A DNA stretch of 5,353 bases from Ferruginibacter sp. (GTDB taxonomy: Bacteria; Bacteroidota; Bacteroidia; Chitinophagales; Chitinophagaceae), in contig JANYFI010000477.1 of NCBI GenBank assembly GCA_025362765.1, forward strand, positions 1-5,353, read 5' to 3'. The notes beneath the pieces were generated by a model. It was not told the DNA's origin. It was given only the letters and a program-made list of their open reading frames with translations, and did no database searches. Below are positions 1 to 4,609 of this stretch, in pieces. How positions within the stretch are numbered: position 1 is the stretch's first letter; the number at the start of each line of letters is the position of its first letter. Position numbers and translations under genes: made by a program.

Positions 1-108
1 ATACACCATTATTAATGAATATATTCGTAATTGAAGGTTAATAATTATTTAATAGCTAACCCATCAACAAAAATAATTAAACCAGATCGTAATAAATAAC
101 CTAATTCT
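1..108. other. AT-rich spacer upstream of leuA
   Basis: All three forward frames close early (stops at 13-15, 32-34 and 39-41), so an upstream gene could end here with at most a few codons in view; nothing identifies it. A TAA at 97-99 is in frame with leuA and bars any longer start. I see no TTTG or TAnnTTTG promoter match and no GC-rich hairpin with a T-run. Two short AT palindromes occur (GAATATATTC at 17-26, AATAATTATT at 40-49), which are expected in such AT-rich sequence. The lack of a promoter suggests leuA is transcribed from further upstream, possibly with leuCD, but that is inference. Confidence 0.4.
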
Positions 109-1275
109 ATGGCAGAAAGTAAAATACACATTTTTGATACAACGCTTCGCGATGGCGAGCAGGTGCCGGGCTGTAAACTTAATACCAAAGAAAAAATTGA
201 ACTGGCATTAAAGCTGGAAGAACTGGGCGTTGATATCATAGAAGCTGGATTTCCCATATCCTCGCCAGGCGATTTTAATTCAGTAAATGAAATATCAAAA
301 ATAATAAAAAATGCCTCTATATGCGGCCTTACCAGGGCGGTACAAAAAGACATTGAAGTAGCTGCAGAGGCATTGAAGTATGCGGTTCGTCCAAGAATTC
401 ATACGGGTATTGGCACTTCTGATTTGCACATTAAATCAAAATTTAATTCTACCCAGGATGATATTTTACAAAGAGCCATCCAGTGTGTTAAGTGGGCTAA
501 AAATTTTGTAGATGACGTTGAGTTTTATGCGGAAGATGCGGGCCGGACTGGCAACGAATATTTGGCGAGAGTGGTAGAAGCGGTCATCAGGGCAGGCGCA
601 ACCGTGGTGAACATTCCCGATACCACTGGCTACTGCCTGCCTCATCAATACGGCGAAAAAATTGCCTACCTTGTTAACAACGTTCCCAATATAGATAAAG
701 CCGTTATTTCCTGTCATTGCCACAACGATCTTGGCTTGGCGACAGCAAATTCAATAGCTGGAATCATCAATGGCGCAAGGCAAATTGAATGTACCATTAA
801 TGGCCTGGGTGAGAGAGCTGGCAACACATCCCTGGAAGAAGTTGTGATGATTATTAAGCAGCATAAAGACATGGGTTTTTACACAAATATCAACGCCAAA
901 CAATTAAACCCGTTAAGCCAGCTGGTAGCGGAAACAATGCGCATGCCGGTTCAATGCAACAAAGCGATTGTTGGCAGCAATGCCTTCTCCCATTCATCGG
1001 GTATTCACCAGGATGGATTTTTAAAAGATGCATTGACATATGAAATTATTAATCCGGTGGAAGTAGGAGCGGAAGAATCGAAGATTGTGTTAACTGCAAG
1101 AAGCGGTCGCAGCGCATTGGCACACCGGTTTCAAAAATTAGGATTTCAGTTTGACAGAAATGATATTGATGTATTGTACCAGGAATTTTTATTGATAGCT
1201 GATAATAAAAAAGAAGTAATGCAGGAAGACCTGGAAATATTGGCAAAAGCACACATAAAAGAATTAACCGTATAA
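109..1275 (+). CDS. leuA: 2-isopropylmalate synthase, short form without the regulatory domain
   Basis: This enzyme condenses acetyl-CoA with 2-ketoisovalerate to 2-isopropylmalate, the first committed step of leucine synthesis, in the cytoplasm. The 388-residue product shows the DRE-TIM metallolyase motif [13 protein letters not shown] at residues 9-21 (R14, D15, E17), [10 protein letters not shown] at 98-107, the metal-binding CHCHNDLG segment at 202-209 (H203, H205), [14 protein letters not shown] at 231-244 (N239) and HSSGIHQDG at 295-303. The last 60 or so residues match the helical linker subdomain, and the protein then stops. Full-length family members of about 500 residues carry a C-terminal leucine-binding dimer domain that is absent here. 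The start at 109 is the first ATG after an in-frame TAA at 97-99, and no Shine-Dalgarno site precedes it. leuB follows after 91 bases. Homocitrate or citramalate synthase are the close alternatives, but the overall match to Bacteroidota LeuA and the neighbouring leuB favour LeuA. Confidence 0.93.
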   Translation: MAESKIHIFDTTLRDGEQVPGCKLNTKEKIELALKLEELGVDIIEAGFPISSPGDFNSVNEISKIIKNASICGLTRAVQKDIEVAAEALKYAVRPRIHTGIGTSDLHIKSKFNSTQDDILQRAIQCVKWAKNFVDDVEFYAEDAGRTGNEYLARVVEAVIRAGATVVNIPDTTGYCLPHQYGEKIAYLVNNVPNIDKAVISCHCHNDLGLATANSIAGIINGARQIECTINGLGERAGNTSLEEVVMIIKQHKDMGFYTNINAKQLNPLSQLVAETMRMPVQCNKAIVGSNAFSHSSGIHQDGFLKDALTYEIINPVEVGAEESKIVLTARSGRSALAHRFQKLGFQFDRNDIDVLYQEFLLIADNKKEVMQEDLEILAKAHIKELTV

Positions 1276-1284
1276 AAGCATACT

Positions 1285-1305
1285 GCGGCTTTGTTAAACA
1301 GCCGC
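1285..1305 (+). other. Intergenic hairpin between leuA and leuB
   Basis: GCGGCT (1285-1290) and AGCCGC (1300-1305) form a perfect 6-bp GC-rich stem with a 9-base loop, starting 10 bases after the leuA stop. No T-run follows, so it is not a standard intrinsic terminator. It may mark a processing or 3'-end stabilising site in a leuA-leuB transcript. No promoter match was seen before leuB. Confidence 0.45.
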
Positions 1306-1366
1306 CATGATAATAACAGGTACGTGTTTTACAATCACCCGTTTGATATTTCTTTTACAAACAAGC

Positions 1367-2482
1367 ATGAAGAAAAATATTGCAGTAATAACCGGCGATG
1401 GCATAGGGCCGGAAGTGACACAGCAGGCAGTAAAAGTGCTGGATGCGGTAGCAGAACATTTTAATCATACATTTAATTTTACTTATTGCCTGATGGGAGC
1501 GGTGGCTATCGATGAAACAGGCGATCCTCTACCTGAAAAAACAATTGAAGTTTGCCTGGCAAGTGATGCCATTTTATTTGGCGCTATTGGACATCCTAAA
1601 TATGACAATGATCCAACGGCGAAAGTCAGGCCGGAGCAGGGTTTGCTTAAATTGAGAAAATCCCTGCAATTGTTCGCAAACATTCGGCCGGTAACCACTT
1701 ATCCTTCGTTGCATCATTTGTCACCCTTAAAAAGTAACTACATTCAAGGAGTAGATTTTGTTATTTTTCGTGAGTTGACAGGGGGCATTTATTTTGGGGA
1801 AAAGAAAACAAATGAAGACCAGACCTGGGCTTCTGACGATTGCAGTTATACCAAAGAAGAAGTAGAAAGAATTGCGCACCTCGCATTTCAATCCGCACAA
1901 AAAAGAAGAAAAAAACTAACCCTGATAGATAAAGCCAATGTACTGGAAACGTCAAGGCTTTGGCGAAAAGTGGTAAAAGAAATTGCGCCACAATACAAGG
2001 ATGTAAAACTGGAGTTTTTATTTGTGGATAACGCAGCGATGCAAATTGTATTGAATCCAAAACAGTTCGATGTGATATTGACGGATAATTTGTTTGGAGA
2101 TATTTTAAGTGATGAAGCCAGTGTAATTACAGGTTCTCTTGGCTTACTTCCTTCGGCATCTATCGGTAATTCGAATGCGTTGTTTGAACCTATTCATGGT
2201 TCTTATTCAAAAGCTACCGGTAAGGACATCGCCAATCCGTTGGGCGCTGTTTTATCAGCCGCAATGATGCTGGATTATTTTAATTTAAAGGAAGAAGCAC
2301 AACTGGTAAGAGATGCAGTAGAATGGACGATAGAAAGTTTATTTGTTTCGAAGGATATTGACCCCATTAATTTTTATTTCACTTCTACCATTGGCGAGCT
2401 CATTAGTGAATACATCGGAGGAAGAATCAGCGGCAGGGTGAACAAAGAAAATATTGAATTAAGAAAGTCAACAATTATATAA
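1367..2482 (+). CDS. leuB: 3-isopropylmalate dehydrogenase
   Basis: LeuB oxidatively decarboxylates 3-isopropylmalate to 2-ketoisocaproate, the last step before leucine transamination, and acts as a cytoplasmic dimer. The 371-residue product has the N-terminal ITGDGIGPE motif (8-16), VRPEQGLLKLRKSLQLFANIRP (87-108), with R97 and R107 as the expected substrate arginines and L93/L94 in the isopropyl pocket, then RELTGGIYFG (135-144, R135 and Y142), DKANVL (188-193, K189), DNAAMQ (221-226, D221) and D245/D249 for the divalent metal. The coenzyme loop reads HGSYSKATGKDIANP (277-291), in which the Asp that usually gives NAD preference is Lys282. I chose the ATG at 1367 because the GDGIGPE fold begins ten residues later; an in-frame ATG at 1307 would add 20 residues with no family counterpart. 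Related enzymes (isocitrate, tartrate or homoisocitrate dehydrogenase) are less likely given the LLKLR pocket and the adjacent leuA. Confidence 0.94.
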   Translation: MKKNIAVITGDGIGPEVTQQAVKVLDAVAEHFNHTFNFTYCLMGAVAIDETGDPLPEKTIEVCLASDAILFGAIGHPKYDNDPTAKVRPEQGLLKLRKSLQLFANIRPVTTYPSLHHLSPLKSNYIQGVDFVIFRELTGGIYFGEKKTNEDQTWASDDCSYTKEEVERIAHLAFQSAQKRRKKLTLIDKANVLETSRLWRKVVKEIAPQYKDVKLEFLFVDNAAMQIVLNPKQFDVILTDNLFGDILSDEASVITGSLGLLPSASIGNSNALFEPIHGSYSKATGKDIANPLGAVLSAAMMLDYFNLKEEAQLVRDAVEWTIESLFVSKDIDPINFYFTSTIGELISEYIGGRISGRVNKENIELRKSTII

Positions 2483-2508
2483 TTGTCCGCAATCTATAAA
2501 AGATTGTG
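2471..2508 (+). other. Two adjacent inverted repeats at the leuB 3' end
   Basis: ACAATTATATAATTGT (2471-2486) is a perfect 16-base palindrome that contains the leuB stop codon (2480-2482). Two bases later CGCAATCT (2488-2495) can pair with AGATTGTG (2501-2508) as an 8-bp stem with one G-U pair and a 5-base loop. The nearest T-run (TTTT, 2516-2519) is short and eight bases away, so termination would be weak. These may define the leuB mRNA 3' end or be chance AT-rich symmetry. Confidence 0.35.
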
Positions 2509-2535
2509 ACAGTAATTTTGCCACGTAGAATCAAT

Positions 2536-2566
2536 ATGATCCATCATCTTATTAAATACAAGTTGT
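2536..2566. promoter_or_regulatory. Short palindromes just upstream of the ilv promoter (possible operators)
   Basis: ATGAT-CC-ATCAT (2536-2547) and ACAA-G-TTGT (2558-2566) are perfect short inverted repeats. The second ends 11 bases before the -33 TTTG, where an activator or repressor could bind. No known regulator motif was recognised and AT-rich spacers yield such repeats by chance, so this is a weak call. Apart from these, 2509-2577 shows nothing I can interpret. Confidence 0.18.
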
Positions 2567-2577
2567 TAAAATAGTTC

Positions 2578-2608
2578 TTTGTTATTTAAAATTGCGGCGG
2601 TATATTTG
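2578..2608 (+). promoter_or_regulatory. Bacteroidota-type promoter of the ilv leader and ilvD-ilvB
   Basis: TTTG at 2578-2581 and TATATTTG at 2601-2608 match the Bacteroidota -33 (TTTG) and -7 (TAnnTTTG) elements exactly, with a 19-base spacer in the usual range. Transcription would begin around 2612-2617, leaving only about 10-14 bases before the leader ATG at 2626. It drives the same strand as the leader peptide, attenuator and ilvD. The consensus match is seen directly; activity is inferred. Confidence 0.72.
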
Positions 2609-2625
2609 TTGCACAACACTCACTC

Positions 2626-2733
2626 ATGTTAGCAACTAATTTACTTAATGGCTTTAAAAATACGACGGTAATAATTATTGCGGTCATCGTCATTATTGTC
2701 CGCGTAGCGCATGGAGGAGGCTTTAATATGTAG
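2626..2733 (+). CDS. Ile/Val-rich attenuator leader peptide
   Basis: This is a 35-codon ORF with ATG at 2626-2628 and TAG at 2731-2733. Fourteen of its 35 residues are Leu, Ile or Val. Residues 15-27 read VIIIAVIVIIVRV, with 6 Ile and 5 Val in 13 codons (2668-2706); Leu occurs at 2, 6 and 7. Three of its five Val codons are GTC, whereas none of the 20 Val codons in the visible ilvB is GTC. The ORF starts just after a promoter and ends 16 bases before a strong terminator, upstream of ilvD. That position and composition match the leader peptides of enteric ilv operons, whose translation senses charged branched-chain tRNAs; the peptide itself probably has no function. The ORF ends GGGFNM-stop, with GGAGGAGG at 2713-2720 and the final ATG directly before the TAG. 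The alternative, a one-helix small membrane protein, is less likely given the surroundings. The sequence does not resemble the E. coli leader outside the codon bias. Confidence 0.8.
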   Translation: MLATNLLNGFKNTTVIIIAVIVIIVRVAHGGGFNM

Positions 2734-2765
2734 TAAAATACTTAACATAAAAAAACCCCGCCTTC
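2716..2765 (+). promoter_or_regulatory. Predicted antiterminator of the ilv attenuator
   Basis: A compact hairpin spans the leader stop codon: TATGT-AGTA (2727-2735) pairs with TACT-ACATA (2739-2749) as 9 bp with an AAA loop and a two-base bulge at 2743-2744. It can be extended outward by TTT (2722-2724) with AAA (2750-2752), and by GGAGGC (2716-2721) with GCCTTC (2760-2765), six pairs including one G-U. The outer pairs use G2760 and part of the A-tract that form the 5' arm of the terminator, so the extended fold and the terminator exclude each other. A ribosome stalled at 2668-2706 would leave the 5' arm free, while one at the TAG would cover it. Pairing was worked out by eye, and the 7-base internal loop (2753-2759) makes the outer part the least certain. 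Confidence 0.5.
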
Positions 2766-2784
2766 AAAAGAGACGGGGTTTTTT
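2750..2784 (+). terminator. Intrinsic terminator of the ilv attenuator
   Basis: AAAAAACCCCG (2750-2760) pairs perfectly with CGGGGTTTTTT (2774-2784). After a C-A mismatch the stem can continue with C-G, U-A and U-G around a CAAAA loop (2765-2769). The five G-C pairs followed by a six-T run are textbook Rho-independent termination. It lies between the Ile/Val-rich ORF and ilvD, 43 bases ahead of the ilvD start, so transcripts ending here would not include ilvD. It would also act on any read-through from leuB. As the A/T tracts are symmetric, it could also work for the opposite strand, but no gene there needs it. Confidence 0.92.
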
Positions 2785-2827
2785 ATTATCAAAATGATTT
2801 GTAAAAATTTAGCAGAAAAAAATAAAA

Positions 2828-4507
2828 ATGGAATTAAATAAATACAGCAAAACAATCACTCAGGATGCAACACAGCCTGCAGCACAAGCCATGTTTTATG
2901 GCATTGGATTAACCGAAGAAGATATGGCGAAAGCACAGGTAGGTGTGGTAAGCATGGGCTATGATGGTAATACCTGCAATATGCATTTGAACGACCTGGC
3001 AAAATTGGTGAAAGAAGGTATTTGGCAAAATGATTTGGTGGGGCTTATTTTTAATACAATTGGTGTAAGTGATGGTATGAGCAATGGTACTGATGGCATG
3101 CGTTACTCGCTGGTGAGCCGTGATGTTATTGCCGATTCCATCGAAACTGTTTGTGGCGCTCAATATTATGATGCCCTTATTGCTGTGCCGGGATGCGATA
3201 AAAATATGCCAGGGTCAATCATGGCGATGGGAAGATTGAATCGCCCTGCCATCATGGTATACGGAGGCTCCATTGCTCCCGGACATTACAAAGGGCAGGA
3301 CCTTAACCTTGTTTCAGCATTTGAAGCACTGGGACAAAAGATAGCAGGCAAGTTAGATGAAGGCGATTTTAAAGGCATAGTGATGAACAGTTGCCCCGGA
3401 GCAGGAGCCTGTGGTGGAATGTATACTGCCAATACTATGAGCAGTGCGATTGAAGCATTGGGAATGAGTCTCCCGTATTCTTCTTCCAATCCCGCACTAA
3501 GTGAGGCAAAAAAGAAAGAGTGTCGCGAGGCGGGCAAAGCCATCCGGAATTTATTGGAAAAAGATATTAAGCCATCAGATATCATGACCAGGAAGGCATT
3601 TGAAAATGCAGTGACTATTATCATGGCGCTCGGTGGAAGTACCAATGCAGTGTTGCACTTCATCGCTATTGCGAAAAGTGTAGACGTTGTATTTACGCAA
3701 GACGATTTTCAGCTCATCAGTGACAAAGTACCCGTACTGGCCGACTTAAAGCCAAGCGGAAAATACCTGATGGAAGACCTGCATAATATTGGCGGCGTGC
3801 CGCCTGTGATGAAATATTTATTAAAAGTTGGATTGCTTCATGGCGATTGTTTAACAGTAACCGGCAAAACCATTGCTGAAAACCTGGCGGATGTTCCTGA
3901 GTTGAATTTCGACGAACAGAAAATTATCTTTCCCGTTTCAAATCCAATAAAAGCAACCGGTCATTTACAAATATTGTTTGGCAATCTCGCCAGCAAGGGA
4001 AGCGTAGCAAAAATCAGTGGTAAAGAAGGTGAGTTGTTTGAAGGACCCGCCAGGGTTTTCAACGGTGAGTTTGAATTGATCAACGGTATAAATTCAGGTA
4101 AAATAAAACCAGGAGATGTAGTGGTCATCACACATGTAGGCCCCAAAGGTGCACCGGGTATGCCTGAAATGTTGAAGCCAACATCTGCCATTATCGGAGC
4201 CGGTTTAGGCAAGAGTGTAGCGCTAATTACAGATGGAAGATTTAGTGGCGGCACACATGGTTTTGTAGTGGGGCACATCACCCCCGAAGCTTTTGATGGT
4301 GGATTGATTGGCCTGGTACAAGACGATGATATCATTGAAATAAACGTGGCCACAAAGGCAATTACCTTAAAAGTTGGTGAAGAAGAAATTGCCAAAAGAA
4401 GAGCAGCGTGGAGGCAACCGGCGCTGAAAGCAACCAAGGGTGTTTTGTTCAAGTATGCCAGGTCAGTGAAAGATGCTTCTGAAGGTTGTGTGACAGATGA
4501 AGCCTAA
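2828..4507 (+). CDS. ilvD: Dihydroxy-acid dehydratase
   Basis: IlvD dehydrates 2,3-dihydroxyisovalerate and 2,3-dihydroxy-3-methylvalerate to the keto acids that give valine (and leucine) and isoleucine; it is a cytoplasmic iron-sulfur enzyme. The 559-residue product has the three expected cluster cysteines, C50 (GNTCNMH), C123 (PGCDKNMPG) and C195 ([12 protein letters not shown]). D82, D124 with K125 (the usual carbamylated lysine) and E447 are the likely Mg ligands, and S473 in [10 protein letters not shown] (469-478) is the likely catalytic base. The length fits the shorter, plant-like forms often assigned a [2Fe-2S] cluster better than the longer E. coli enzyme of about 616 residues; cluster type is inference. 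The start at 2828 is the first ATG after an in-frame TAG at 2810-2812 and is preceded by an A-rich stretch with no Shine-Dalgarno site. Expression should depend on read-through of the terminator at 2750-2784. ilvB follows after 102 bases. No damage is seen. Confidence 0.97.
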   Translation: MELNKYSKTITQDATQPAAQAMFYGIGLTEEDMAKAQVGVVSMGYDGNTCNMHLNDLAKLVKEGIWQNDLVGLIFNTIGVSDGMSNGTDGMRYSLVSRDVIADSIETVCGAQYYDALIAVPGCDKNMPGSIMAMGRLNRPAIMVYGGSIAPGHYKGQDLNLVSAFEALGQKIAGKLDEGDFKGIVMNSCPGAGACGGMYTANTMSSAIEALGMSLPYSSSNPALSEAKKKECREAGKAIRNLLEKDIKPSDIMTRKAFENAVTIIMALGGSTNAVLHFIAIAKSVDVVFTQDDFQLISDKVPVLADLKPSGKYLMEDLHNIGGVPPVMKYLLKVGLLHGDCLTVTGKTIAENLADVPELNFDEQKIIFPVSNPIKATGHLQILFGNLASKGSVAKISGKEGELFEGPARVFNGEFELINGINSGKIKPGDVVVITHVGPKGAPGMPEMLKPTSAIIGAGLGKSVALITDGRFSGGTHGFVVGHITPEAFDGGLIGLVQDDDIIEINVATKAITLKVGEEEIAKRRAAWRQPALKATKGVLFKYARSVKDASEGCVTDEA

Positions 4508-4530
4508 GACAAAAAATAAAAAGTTAAAAA

Positions 4531-4549
4531 TTCGATATGCCGGATCGAA
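4531..4549 (+). other. Hairpin in the ilvD-ilvB gap (first)
   Basis: TTCGAT (4531-4536) and ATCGAA (4544-4549) form a perfect 6-bp stem around ATGCCGG, 23 bases after the ilvD stop. A further TTCGAA at 4554-4559 offers a competing partner for the left arm. No T-run follows, so it is not an obvious terminator; a role in mRNA processing or stability is possible. Confidence 0.35.
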
Positions 4550-4578
4550 GTCATTCGAAAATTATCAGTTTTAAAAAC

Positions 4579-4595
4579 ACCCAAATAAGTTGGGT
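4579..4595 (+). other. Hairpin just upstream of ilvB
   Basis: ACCCAA (4579-4584) pairs with TTGGGT (4590-4595) as a perfect 6-bp stem with loop ATAAG, ending 14 bases before the ilvB ATG. An A-run rather than a T-run follows on this strand, so it should not terminate ilv transcription. It could influence ilvB translation or mark a cleavage site. No promoter consensus is present in this 102-base gap, so ilvB is probably co-transcribed with ilvD. Confidence 0.4.
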
Positions 4596-4609
4596 AAAAA
4601 ATTTGCAAA

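Noticed and set aside
1307..1366. In-frame upstream ATG that would extend LeuB by 20 residues
   Set aside because: The added residues (hydrophobic, Thr-rich) have no counterpart in the family, and the conserved fold starts right after the ATG at 1367.
1307..1366. Second Ile/Leu-rich leader peptide before leuB
   Set aside because: The frame has no stop before leuB, the Ile/Leu content is modest and no terminator follows.
1261..1366. LeuA shortened by a frameshift
   Set aside because: The sequence after the stop does not encode a regulatory domain in any frame, and leuB starts 91 bases later, so the short form is intact.
2513..2520. TAATTTTG as an additional -7 promoter element
   Set aside because: It matches TAnnTTTG, but no TTTG lies at the proper distance upstream; TATATTTG at 2601 has both parts.
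2626..2733. The leader ORF as a small one-helix membrane protein
   Set aside because: The hydrophobic run could span a membrane, but its place between a promoter and a terminator before ilvD fits a leader peptide better. Not fully excluded.
2609..2784. T-box or metabolite riboswitch before ilvD
   Set aside because: No T-box motif or specifier stem is seen, and the translated Ile/Val codon run explains the region without one.
2794..2841. 15-codon ORF overlapping the ilvD start out of frame
   Set aside because: No codon bias, no start context and no conservation evidence; such ORFs are expected by chance in A-rich sequence.
3961..4452. Long antisense open frame within ilvD
   Set aside because: It is the shadow of a strongly conserved gene on the other strand, with low-complexity Pro/Ser content and no recognisable domain. 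The same applies to the antisense frames in leuA, leuB and ilvB.
4602..4605. TTTG just before ilvB as a promoter element
   Set aside because: The preceding bases are AAAA, not TAnn, and a start here would fall at or inside the ATG.
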